Shown piece after piece: positions 23,446 to 31,393 of a stretch of DNA of 34,089 bases; the first letter of the stretch is position 1, and every line of letters starts with the position of its first letter. Made by a program: the position numbers and the translations under genes. Under the pieces are notes generated by a model. That model worked only from the letters and a program-made list of their open reading frames with translations. It was not told the DNA's origin and ran no database searches. The DNA lies in the NCBI GenBank assembly GCA_014879835.1, contig JACSRJ010000294.1, positions 1 through 34,089 on the forward strand, read 5' to 3'. The DNA comes from Anaerolinea sp. (GTDB lineage Bacteria; Chloroflexota; Anaerolineae; Aggregatilineales; UBA2796).

Positions 23446-24363
23446 ATGAATGAGGAGCAGGTACTCCGAGCCGTCGAACACAAGATGCTGAGTGTCGTGA
23501 ACAGTGATGTAGAGGTGTTGCGCGACGCCAGCAGACACATTCTGGAATCTGGGGGGAAACGGATGCGCCCGCGCCTTGCGCTGCTTGCCTACGAATCAGT
23601 AGGTGGGCAGAACCCAGAGGAAGTCATATCGGTGGCTGCGGCGATTGAGATGGTTCACACCGCGACCCTTGTTCATGATGACATCAACGATCATGGCATG
23701 ATACGTCGTGGGCGCAAAACCATTAACTCCATCTGGGGCCGCACTTTTGCCCTGCTTACGGGGGACTTCTTGTTCACCAAAGTCTACGAATTGATGGCCC
23801 CTTATAAAGACTTAAATGTTATTTTTGCCCAAATGACCGTTGATCTGGTTGAAGGTGAAACCCTTCAGGCCCATGCCGCTAAAAGCGGATCGCTGGATCG
23901 AGAGACTTATACCCGGATCATTGCCAAAAAGACGGCCTCTTTGTTTGCAGGGGCAGCCAAAATGGGCGCGATTTTGGGGGGCGGATCCCCTGACCAGATC
24001 GAGGCGCTGGAGCAGTATGGCTTCAGCGTTGGGCTGGCCTTCCAGATCATTGACGACATCCTTGATTTGATCGCAGACAGCGCCACATTGGGCAAAACCG
24101 CAGGGATTGACCTGACTCAAGGCAAGGGGTTCGCAGTTGCAGCCGCCGGCGGCAACGGCTCTACCCCTGTGGGGGTTGCAGAAGCCGAACCCGGATCAGA
24201 CCTCAAACGGAAACTGCTTGCAGGCAACTATATTGAAGAAGGGCGGAATAACGCCCGTCAACTCGTGTCACTGGCTGAACTGCGTTTGTCTGCGCTGCCT
24301 GAATCACCTTCCCGTGAGGCGCTGCGAGAACTGGCACAACTGGCAGTGGAGCGTGAACGCTAA
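23446..24363 (+). CDS. Long-chain trans-polyprenyl diphosphate synthase
   Basis: Condenses isopentenyl diphosphate with allylic diphosphates in the cytoplasm, for quinone side chains or carrier lipids. In the 305-residue protein the first Asp-rich motif is DDIND (78-82), the second DDILD (203-207), and the GGKRMRPRL substrate-binding segment is at 36-44. The residues 4-5 positions before the first motif are Thr and Ala, small residues that allow long products (heptaprenyl or longer). The segment after GKTAGIDLTQGK departs from the family: the usual TLPL start of the next helix is replaced by an Ala/Gly-rich stretch (about 229-250). The ATG at 23446 is chosen because GGGGG lies 5 nt upstream; a GTG at 23434 is possible. 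Confidence 0.9.
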   Translation: MNEEQVLRAVEHKMLSVVNSDVEVLRDASRHILESGGKRMRPRLALLAYESVGGQNPEEVISVAAAIEMVHTATLVHDDINDHGMIRRGRKTINSIWGRTFALLTGDFLFTKVYELMAPYKDLNVIFAQMTVDLVEGETLQAHAAKSGSLDRETYTRIIAKKTASLFAGAAKMGAILGGGSPDQIEALEQYGFSVGLAFQIIDDILDLIADSATLGKTAGIDLTQGKGFAVAAAGGNGSTPVGVAEAEPGSDLKRKLLAGNYIEEGRNNARQLVSLAELRLSALPESPSREALRELAQLAVERER

Positions 24364-24387
24364 CTTCTGAACTCACCCACCACCGAA

Positions 24388-24410
24388 AGCGCCCCATGTG
24401 AAGGGGCGCT
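24388..24410 (+). terminator. Hairpin after the prenyl synthase gene
   Basis: A perfect 8-bp GC-rich stem (AGCGCCCC at 24388-24395, GGGGCGCT at 24403-24410) with a 7-nt loop lies 24 bases after the stop codon. No U-run follows. Confidence 0.5.
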
Positions 24411-24452
24411 GTGATTCTCCGCGCCAACTATCCCTAATTTTTAGCGGCCCCC

Positions 24453-24480
24453 TTGACGGATTGCGCCCTTTGGTTAGGAT
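24453..24480 (+). promoter_or_regulatory. Promoter candidate for the repeat-protein gene
   Basis: TTGACG (24453-24458) and TAGGAT (24475-24480) are separated by 16 nt, 30 nt upstream of the TTG start. Confidence 0.5.
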
Positions 24481-24510
24481 CAAGTCGGAAACGCTGGCGG
24501 AGCATCGCAG

Positions 24511-27483
24511 TTGCCCCAAATACAGGTCTCAAATACTACCGAATTACAGCGCGCCCTGAGGGACTGTGAGCCAGAGACCGAGATCCGACTCGCCTCCGGT
24601 GAATATCAAGGTCCTTTTTTTATTGATCGTCCGGTGCGGCTTCAAGGGCAGCGGCGGCAAACGCCCCTGTGGCGTTGGGCTGGCGCTGTTTTGATCGTGC
24701 GTGCTCCGGGCGTTAGCCTCGAAAATCTTCAGTTAGAGCGTACTGTATTAGAATCAGGGCCGGTTGTTGTTCATCAGGTGGGATGTAAGCCAGCGGGAGG
24801 CGCATCAGTGGAGATCGAAAGCGACACCTTGATCGATCTGGGTGAGATTGCCCCCGGCACGACTGTGACAGTTCCGATCACCGTTGCCACTACCGGGCAG
24901 GCAGAGATCGAGGCGACGGGTGTGTACGGTTCGCGGATTGTGCCAAACCAAATCCAGAGCGCTGGTACACATGAAGCCCAACTCACCCTTGATGGCAAGT
25001 CGTTGATGAAGGGTGAGATTATCTTTGGCGAGATCACCATTCGAGAACAGGGCGCGCCCCGGTATATCTGGATCACTGGCTCAGTATTGGAGAGTCCACC
25101 TGAGACCACGCCGCTCAACCTCTCGATTGGGGGCCGGATCGTCAGTTTTGGGGCAGGCGGATTTCACTTAAACCGCGTTGCAACCAAAGCCCTCGAAGTG
25201 GAGAAGATTAGCGGTGATCTCTTCTTTAGCCGCGATTCCCACGGCGCTTTATCACTTTATTTGCCTGATGATCCCCCAGAAAAGGTCGTCTTGAATGGGA
25301 CGCCCCTCTCGGCTCGCAGCCGCCGCCTGATCTTGCGCGGTGATGTCCTCACAGTGGGTGGGCTAAAAATTGAGGCCCATCCGGAGGAAGCACTGCCCTT
25401 TAGTGTTGATCACAATCGGCTTGATTTTGGTACCTTTGGGGCTCAGATTCCTGATGGAGTCACTCTAAACGTGACCGCAGGTAAGTCCGGCTGGCGGGGC
25501 GGGGTTGTGTCCCTAAGCAAGTGGATCAGTGTTACCCCAGAAGGCTTGTTCAGAGTGCCGCCGGGGCGCTCTCATGCGTGGACACTCTCTCTGAACGAAG
25601 ACGCCTTGAATCTGCCCGATGGAACACACGAAGCCCTGTCTGGGGTGTTGATCGTGGGTGGAGGACATGCCCTGACCATTGATGCCCATATCCAAGTGGC
25701 GCGTCCAGAGGTCTCGCTTTACGCGGAAACCATCGATTTTGGGGAGATCGAGTGGGGGTTAAACACCTTCCCCACCGTTGATTTTGAAATCCTCAATCTG
25801 GGACGCGGTGACTGGAAGGGCCAGATCAAGACTGCCCTCAAATATCTGGAGACATCGCCTAACAAAGAAATTCAGGGCACAAGTTGGTCGTCGGTACGCA
25901 TACAAGCCAAGCTTCTGCCGGACTGGGAAAATCTTCGTGAAGGTGTTCATCAGGTGGCGGAGGCGATCCGCATCACCCCCGAAAAGGGTGACCCCTGCCT
26001 GATCGGGTTAAAAGTCCGCATCACGCCTGCGCGGGGGCATCTCAGTCTGCCTCATCCCAGCCTTCAGTTCCAAGAGGTGGAGCGCAACACCCCTGCGCCC
26101 ACTATCCCCTTGGAGATTCATAACACCGGTGCGGGCCCATGGCGGGGCAAAATTGGGGCGCGTCAGGGCTGGGCAGCAGTCGAGTTAGAATCGCTGGAAA
26201 TTCCCGCGCACGGTTCCGTTGTAGTTGAGGTCACTCTTCAAGGCATCCCCGATGACGCCGAACTGGACAAACCGCTCTTTATCGATCAACTGATCCTTGA
26301 AGCGGAGGACAGTAGTTCCACCCCCTACTCAGAGCCGATCCCGGTTTACCTGACAGTGGTTGAACGTCCCCCTTATCTTGCCGTTCAGCCAGCGCGTTTC
26401 CCCCCTTTTGTCAAAGGTGAACTGCCCGAAGGCGCGATCACCATCTATAACCTCGGCCCGGGGGAATGGCGGGGGCGGGCAACCTCTAACTTGCCATGGC
26501 TGACCATTCCCGATAAAACATTCACTTGTCTCCCCGAAGAGATCGTCACGATTCCGGTCACCCTGACTGACCGGGCCAAAAGTGTCCTGCAATTGGGGGT
26601 CAGCGAGTGGGAACAAGCGATCTCCATTCAAGGCGGGCGTGAAGTCTATACCACAGGGGCACGCTTTGATATGCGCGAAATGCCTACAGAACTGGTGGTT
26701 GAAAATCCCATCCTCAATTTTGGGCAAATTGGCGAATCTGTAACCAATATCCCCCCAGAAACGCTCCGCCTCTTAAATGCTGGTTCTGCTGCGTGGCGTG
26801 GGCAGATCAGCCTCAATGTTGATTGGCTCAGTTTTGAGCATCCGGCACGCTCCTTTGATCTTCAGATCAACAAAAGTTCAGTTGCGGAGATCAAGGTCTT
26901 CCTGAATGAAAATGCTTTGCTGAAACCACCGGGCAGTCTGAATACGGAAGATGCACTCATCATCAGCGGCGGCGCTCAATCCGTCCCGATCCGGGTGATG
27001 GCCATGCACCATGAAACCACTCCATGGGTCGAACGCACCCCACGCATGGTCAGAATTGGGGCGCAAAAGGGTGCTCAGATCAAAGTCAGTAATGAAGGTG
27101 GGCGCGCTTGGACGTTACAGGCTGCCCCTGCACCTTATCTGCGCGTGATACCGGTCGAGTTCACGTTGAGTCCGGGACAAGCCCAAACCCTTCAAGTGGA
27201 ACTGAACCCTGATGCGGAAGAACTGCCAGACGGTGACTTCAGTGATCCGCGAGGGTTGGTGGTTTTTGAGCGCTGGCGTGAAATTGACATTGGGGTTGAA
27301 GTACCCGCCGCCGTTACCAATGATCTGCGTAAACGGCGTGAGGCACAGGCAGCGGCCCTCGCCAAAGCTGAACGTGAGGCCGCCGCAAAACCAACCCAGA
27401 CCACCGAAACCGCACCTGATCCCTCAGTGTCGGGCGATGAACCGTCCGCGAAGTTACCGCCGCTGCCCTCAACGGATACGTGA
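24511..27483 (+). CDS. Large repeat protein with FHA-like and Ig/BACON-like domains
   Basis: Protein of 990 residues with no signal peptide or membrane helix, so probably cytoplasmic. The first ~85 residues resemble the start of a beta-helix (LQRALRDC...IRLASGEYQG). A first Ig-like module lies at about 98-192. At about 203-290 there is a segment like the end of an FHA domain (VVLNGTPL...LILRGDVLTVGGLKIE), which would bind phosphothreonine. Six Ig/BACON-like repeats follow from about 303 to 930, each with a W-(R/K)-G element at 328, 435, 544, 653, 762 and, changed to WTL, at 867. The end is an Ala/Lys/Glu-rich segment and a Thr/Pro tail. The start is a TTG with GGCGGAG 8 nt upstream. Linking it to kinase signalling is inference; family membership is not recognised with certainty. 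Confidence 0.7.
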   Translation: MPQIQVSNTTELQRALRDCEPETEIRLASGEYQGPFFIDRPVRLQGQRRQTPLWRWAGAVLIVRAPGVSLENLQLERTVLESGPVVVHQVGCKPAGGASVEIESDTLIDLGEIAPGTTVTVPITVATTGQAEIEATGVYGSRIVPNQIQSAGTHEAQLTLDGKSLMKGEIIFGEITIREQGAPRYIWITGSVLESPPETTPLNLSIGGRIVSFGAGGFHLNRVATKALEVEKISGDLFFSRDSHGALSLYLPDDPPEKVVLNGTPLSARSRRLILRGDVLTVGGLKIEAHPEEALPFSVDHNRLDFGTFGAQIPDGVTLNVTAGKSGWRGGVVSLSKWISVTPEGLFRVPPGRSHAWTLSLNEDALNLPDGTHEALSGVLIVGGGHALTIDAHIQVARPEVSLYAETIDFGEIEWGLNTFPTVDFEILNLGRGDWKGQIKTALKYLETSPNKEIQGTSWSSVRIQAKLLPDWENLREGVHQVAEAIRITPEKGDPCLIGLKVRITPARGHLSLPHPSLQFQEVERNTPAPTIPLEIHNTGAGPWRGKIGARQGWAAVELESLEIPAHGSVVVEVTLQGIPDDAELDKPLFIDQLILEAEDSSSTPYSEPIPVYLTVVERPPYLAVQPARFPPFVKGELPEGAITIYNLGPGEWRGRATSNLPWLTIPDKTFTCLPEEIVTIPVTLTDRAKSVLQLGVSEWEQAISIQGGREVYTTGARFDMREMPTELVVENPILNFGQIGESVTNIPPETLRLLNAGSAAWRGQISLNVDWLSFEHPARSFDLQINKSSVAEIKVFLNENALLKPPGSLNTEDALIISGGAQSVPIRVMAMHHETTPWVERTPRMVRIGAQKGAQIKVSNEGGRAWTLQAAPAPYLRVIPVEFTLSPGQAQTLQVELNPDAEELPDGDFSDPRGLVVFERWREIDIGVEVPAAVTNDLRKRREAQAAALAKAEREAAAKPTQTTETAPDPSVSGDEPSAKLPPLPSTDT

Positions 27484-27590
27484 GCGGCGGTTCCCAGCGT
27501 TGGGTAATGGTATGGGACGAGGTAGGTCTTTCGGCGCTACACTGAAGGTTGTCTGCTGAAGGTTTTTATGAAGTTGAAGAGGGAAAGGTT

Positions 27591-28628
27591 ATGCGACGGT
27601 CACTTTTAATGGTAGTGGCACTGATGATTTTGTGCGCGGGCGTGGGTATAGTCGCCCATCCTTCCATCGCCCGTGCTGAGGGCTGTGATGGGATCGTGGA
27701 TGGCAACGGCTGTCTTTATGGACTGCCTGCTGATGTCTACAATGGATTATATGGGGTGATGCAGGCAAATCCCGCGCCCCCTGTCGAATCCATTGGGGTG
27801 AGCAACGATGAATTGAGCCGCTGGAGTTTCTGGAAGATCGCCAAGGAAGAGGTTACCCTCTATGATGGGCCTGATGGCAACCCACTAGAGACCGTAAAAC
27901 CCGGTTTTGCATTTGTCCTTGCCCACAACAAAACCGAAAATTGGATCGAGATTGAACCGGGCAAATGGATCGCCAAAACCGATCTTGCGGTCTCGCGCCC
28001 GTCTGCTTACACGGGGGTGATCTTACCCGGTGGACTGCCCCTTCAGATGGCATGGATCACGCGCCCGGTGCGCCCTTCGCTTACCCCCGGCGCCAAAGCT
28101 GATGCTTCGCTGCCTGTCCTGCGTCAATATACCCGGGTGTATATCTACCATGCAGTGATGGTGGGCAACTGGGAATGGTATTTGATTGGCCCCGGTCAGT
28201 GGGTGCAGCAGTTGAACGTAGGGCGGGTGAACATCATTGCACCGCCCGGTGTCGGTGGGCGCTGGGTAGCGATTGATCTCTATGAGCAGGTGATGGTTGC
28301 CTATGAAGGCGGTACCCCGGTCTTTGCTACCCTCGTTTCGTCGGGGTTGCGCAGTTTTAGCACCCGCGAGGGTCTGTTTAAGGTGTGGTCCAAACTGCCC
28401 ACCGATGCGATGAGCGGATTGATGGGGCAGCCCCAGCAGTACAGTATCCCTCGGGTGCCCTATGTGATGTATTTTGACGGCGATATTGCCCTGCACGGGG
28501 CCTTCTGGCACAACAGTTTTGGGGGGCAAAAAAGCCGAGGCTGCGTGAACCTATCCGTGGGTGACGCCAAATGGTTGTACAATTTTATCGGAGAAGGCAC
28601 GCCCGTGTATGTGTTCAGGAGTCGTTAA
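27591..28628 (+). CDS. L,D-transpeptidase (YkuD domain), copy 1
   Basis: Exported enzyme of 345 residues predicted to form 3-3 cross-links or related linkages in peptidoglycan. A signal peptide (about 1-30) precedes an SH3-like segment (about 86-132, VTLYDGPDG...GKWIAKTDL). The YkuD catalytic domain is at about 223-343. Catalytic residues are His302 in LHGAFWH and Cys318 in SRGCVNLS; the His usually next to the Gly-Cys pair is Arg316 here, a variant also known in active family members. The ATG at 27591 follows AGAGGGAAAGG. A paralogous gene starts 4 bases after its stop, so they are cotranscribed. The 107 bp upstream have no convincing promoter. Confidence 0.92.
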   Translation: MRRSLLMVVALMILCAGVGIVAHPSIARAEGCDGIVDGNGCLYGLPADVYNGLYGVMQANPAPPVESIGVSNDELSRWSFWKIAKEEVTLYDGPDGNPLETVKPGFAFVLAHNKTENWIEIEPGKWIAKTDLAVSRPSAYTGVILPGGLPLQMAWITRPVRPSLTPGAKADASLPVLRQYTRVYIYHAVMVGNWEWYLIGPGQWVQQLNVGRVNIIAPPGVGGRWVAIDLYEQVMVAYEGGTPVFATLVSSGLRSFSTREGLFKVWSKLPTDAMSGLMGQPQQYSIPRVPYVMYFDGDIALHGAFWHNSFGGQKSRGCVNLSVGDAKWLYNFIGEGTPVYVFRSR

Positions 28629-28631
28629 GCG

Positions 28632-29711
28632 ATGATCAGAAGCCACCGTCCTCATCCCGTCCGCCTGCTGATCGTCTGGTGCATCTGCGCACTGCTGATC
28701 AGCCCTGTTTTGCCAGTGCACGCTGGCGAAGGTACAGAGAAGGTTAGTGCTTGTCTCACCCCCGGAACGCCGGGATGTACTTATGGGCTGCCTACCTTTC
28801 AGTATGAACTGCTGCTCACCCAAATGGCCGCACACCCGACACCGAATGTGCGCCCAATCGACATTAACACCACAGAGGTCAAACGCTACACCTATTACAT
28901 GGTGGATCGGGGCGGGGTGACTCTCTACAACGCCCCCGGCGGTTCTCCTGCTGGCGCGATTGATCCCGGTTTCAACTTTGTGGAAGGGCGCAGCACCGAA
29001 GGCGATTGGATCGAAGTGGAGCGGGGTAAGTGGCTTCAGCGGAGCGCCCTCAAACCCGTGAGCGCCTCGACCTACACCGGAGTAATGCTCGACAGCGAAC
29101 TGCCCTATACGATGGCATGGATTCTTCAACCCGTGCGCCCCAGTCAAGTTCCGGGTCAAGCTGCGAGCGAGGATACCGCCTTCCTCAGCCGATATACCCG
29201 TGTTTATATCTTCCACACGGTGCAAGTGGGCAAATGGCGCTGGTACCTGATCGGGCCGGGGCAGTGGGTTGAACAGCGGGCTGTAGGTAAAATCATCCCC
29301 CGGCGCAAACCCGAAGGGGTCAAAGGGCGGTGGATCTCGGTTGACTTGTATGAGCAGGTCTTGGTCGCCTATGACGAACAGCGCCCGGTGTTTGCGACAC
29401 TGATCGCCTCTGGCCTACCCCAGTGGCCCACCCGCGAAGGGGTTTTTCGGATTTGGGCCCGTTATAAAGCTGATGCCATGTCCGGGGCAATGGGACAGCC
29501 AGATTTCTACAGCTTGCCCAATGTCCCATGGGTAATGTACTTTGATGAGGCCATCAGCCTGCATGGGACTTACTGGCACGATGGTTTTGGCTACCGCCAC
29601 TCACACGGCTGCGTTAACCTTTCGATCAGCGACGCCCGCTGGCTTTTTGAGTGGACCGACAACTTTTACGCCGACACCTACGTGTACGTGTGGAGCAGCG
29701 GCACCTACTGA
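28632..29711 (+). CDS. L,D-transpeptidase (YkuD domain), copy 2
   Basis: Paralogue of the preceding gene, 359 residues, clearly alignable over its whole length (for example WYLIGPGQWV, DLYEQV, VYIxH, DAMSGxMGQP). It has a signal peptide (about 1-31), an SH3-like segment (about 95-140) and a YkuD domain (about 233-355) with His311 in LHGTYWH and the canonical SHGCVNLS at 324-331, catalytic Cys327. The ATG at 28632 has AGGAG 10 nt upstream, inside the end of copy 1. It probably acts on the wall outside the membrane. The tandem pair is the result of a gene duplication. Confidence 0.93.
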   Translation: MIRSHRPHPVRLLIVWCICALLISPVLPVHAGEGTEKVSACLTPGTPGCTYGLPTFQYELLLTQMAAHPTPNVRPIDINTTEVKRYTYYMVDRGGVTLYNAPGGSPAGAIDPGFNFVEGRSTEGDWIEVERGKWLQRSALKPVSASTYTGVMLDSELPYTMAWILQPVRPSQVPGQAASEDTAFLSRYTRVYIFHTVQVGKWRWYLIGPGQWVEQRAVGKIIPRRKPEGVKGRWISVDLYEQVLVAYDEQRPVFATLIASGLPQWPTREGVFRIWARYKADAMSGAMGQPDFYSLPNVPWVMYFDEAISLHGTYWHDGFGYRHSHGCVNLSISDARWLFEWTDNFYADTYVYVWSSGTY

Positions 29712-29725
29712 GTGTATTGGAGCCT

Positions 29726-30358
29726 ATGAACAATCTCGAAGCTATTTCTGAGTCTATCCGCGCCGCGCTGGAAGCCAAACACGCCGCCCGCGAGAAAATC
29801 CTGAACGAATCTCGCGGGGTGGTGCGCCTTTGCGCCAACACCATCCGGGCCACCCATCGGCGGGAGTGGTCCGAAGCCGAAAAGATGCTGACCGCAGCCC
29901 GCGCTGCGCTGGAGTCGATGCTGGAAACTGCCCGCCCTCACCCCGATTTGTACCATGCCGGCTATACGCAAGACTCCGCTAAAGAGTTTGTAGAGGCCGC
30001 GATCACCTTCGCGCTAATCCGCGATCAGGAACTGCCAACCCTTGAAACCTTGCGTGCTGAACCGTCCACTTACCTAAATGGGCTGTGTGAAGCCGCCAGC
30101 GAACTGCGGCGCTATATCCTCGATCTGCTGCGGGCCGATGAATACGATCAGGCGGGCAGGCTGCTGGATAAAATCGATCAGGTGTACGATACACTGGTGA
30201 CCTTTGACTATCCCGATGCGGTCAGTGGTGGGCTGCGCCATCGTGCCGACAGCCTGCGGGGGGTGTTAGAGCGCACCAGAGGAGACTTCACCATGAGTTT
30301 ACGTCAGAAACGACTTCAGGATGCCCTCGCACGGGCCGAAAAGCGGATCGAAGGTTAA
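29726..30358 (+). CDS. Translin-family protein
   Basis: Soluble, all-helical protein of 210 residues, recognised as a member of the translin/TRAX family by its order of motifs: the LNESRGVVRLCANTIRATHR helix near the start (25-45), KEFVEAAITF at 86-95, YLNGLCEAASELRRYILD at 116-133, YDTLVTFDYPDA near 154-165, and the final LRHRADSLRGVLERTRGD at 170-187. Eukaryotic translin-TRAX (C3PO) and archaeal relatives bind or cut RNA; the E87-x-x-E90 pair corresponds to the acidic pair used by TRAX. Activity in bacteria is not established. The ATG at 29726 follows TTGGAG closely. It sits 14 bases after the transpeptidase pair and 16 bases before a GNAT gene. Confidence 0.85.
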   Translation: MNNLEAISESIRAALEAKHAAREKILNESRGVVRLCANTIRATHRREWSEAEKMLTAARAALESMLETARPHPDLYHAGYTQDSAKEFVEAAITFALIRDQELPTLETLRAEPSTYLNGLCEAASELRRYILDLLRADEYDQAGRLLDKIDQVYDTLVTFDYPDAVSGGLRHRADSLRGVLERTRGDFTMSLRQKRLQDALARAEKRIEG

Positions 30359-30374
30359 GGATTTAAAGATCATC

Positions 30375-30809
30375 ATGGACTCAACTGCACCCCAAAAAAC
30401 CGTCGAAAACACCGGCTTCTTACGCAACGCAATCCCGGAGGACATCCCCGCGATTCAGGCCTTGATCAGCCGCAACAGCGATAAACTGCTGCCCCGATCT
30501 GACGACGAAATCCGCGAACTGCTGCCTACATGGTGGGTAGTGATCGAAAATGGCGAGGTGGTGGGCACCTGCTGCCTCGAAATTTACAGTGCCAAAATCG
30601 CCGAACTGCGCTCACTAGCAGTGCGTGATGATTGTCGCAGCAAGGGCTACGGGTCGATGCTCATTAAACGGGCCACCAGCGAAGCTGATGCGCGCAAGAT
30701 TCCTCAGGTGTTGGTGGTCACTTCCACCCCGGACTATTTTGCGGGCTTGGATTTTGGGCCGTGCCTGAACGAAAAGTACTGTATGTTTTGGCAGCGCACC
30801 GAACCCTAA
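30375..30809 (+). CDS. GNAT-family N-acetyltransferase, ArgA-like
   Basis: Acetyl-CoA-dependent acetyltransferase of 144 residues from the ATG at 30375. The GNAT fold is visible as RNAIPEDIPAIQALI, strand WWVVIENGEVVGTCCLEIY, strand AELRSLAVRDDCRSKGYGSMLI with the CoA-binding R-x-x-KGYG, and DYFAGLDFGP near the end. The pattern LLPRS near residue 40, AEL-x-SLAV and the phenylalanine-rich end resemble short N-acetylglutamate synthases. A role in arginine synthesis is possible but no arg gene is near. No strong Shine-Dalgarno precedes the ATG; AAGG is 14 nt away. Cotranscribed with the translin gene. Confidence 0.82.
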   Translation: MDSTAPQKTVENTGFLRNAIPEDIPAIQALISRNSDKLLPRSDDEIRELLPTWWVVIENGEVVGTCCLEIYSAKIAELRSLAVRDDCRSKGYGSMLIKRATSEADARKIPQVLVVTSTPDYFAGLDFGPCLNEKYCMFWQRTEP

Positions 30810-30820
30810 GCCCAGTCCGA

Positions 30821-30873
30821 CTTTCCCTTCCCTTTGGGCGCGGTCTGAGGGTGCGGGCATAGAGGGAAGAAAG
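30821..30873. terminator. Weak inverted repeat between convergent genes
   Basis: CTTTCCCTTCCCT (30821-30833) is complementary, with bulges, to AGAGGGAAGAAAG (30861-30873). It lies between the GNAT gene and the biotin carrier gene. There is no U-run and the loop is long. Confidence 0.3.
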
Positions 30874-30900
30874 CCCCGACGGAAGGATCAGGTTCTCAGT

Positions 30901-31386
30901 TTACTCTGCACCCAACTCCACCAGCGGTTGGCCCCGTTCAACCACCTGACCGGGGCTGCACAAAACCTTGATCACCGTTCCCTCATGGGGTGCAGTCACC
31001 CGCAGTTCCATCTTCATCGCTTCAAGAGTCACCAACGTTTGCCCTCTGGTGACTTTTTCGCCCGGAGCAACCGCAACTTGAACCACCTGACTGTGCATGG
31101 TAGCCGCGAGGCTGGCCTCACCGCTCCCTACGGCGCGCCGTCGTCGGGTAGGATCGCTTCGGATCAGGTGGTAGGTCTCACCCTCCAAGCCAACCCAACG
31201 CGAGCCGCCTTCATGGGCAATCTGGGCGTGATAACGTTCGCCTTCAATGCTGAAGGTCAGTTCACCGGGGGCGAAGCGCTCAACGGTCACGGGGTAAACC
31301 CTGCCATTGATGGTCACTTGATAACCCTCTCCCTGACGCTCAATTCTGACGACTTCCCCCGATTGGTAACGAAATTCTGGAGCCAT
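30901..31386 (-). CDS. Biotin/lipoyl carrier protein (BCCP-like)
   Basis: Protein of 161 residues. A beta-rich N-terminal half (about 1-76) with a repeated GEGYQVTINGRVYPV pattern precedes a basic linker (RRRR at 81-84) and a C-terminal biotinyl domain (about 90-160). The EAMKM motif at 122-126 makes Lys125 the biotin site. Such carriers belong to acyl-CoA carboxylases (acetyl-, propionyl- or methylcrotonyl-CoA). No carboxylase or carboxyltransferase gene is in the window. It begins 7 bases after the murJ stop; GAGGG at the end of murJ is a distant ribosome site. The pairing partner is unknown. Confidence 0.9.
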   Translation of the reverse strand: MAPEFRYQSGEVVRIERQGEGYQVTINGRVYPVTVERFAPGELTFSIEGERYHAQIAHEGGSRWVGLEGETYHLIRSDPTRRRRAVGSGEASLAATMHSQVVQVAVAPGEKVTRGQTLVTLEAMKMELRVTAPHEGTVIKVLCSPGQVVERGQPLVELGAE

Positions 31387-31393
31387 GATCGTT

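Noticed and set aside
28023-29225. Minus-strand open frames of 168 and 224 codons opposite the L,D-transpeptidases
   Set aside because: They are shadows of two clearly homologous coding genes and show no family signature.
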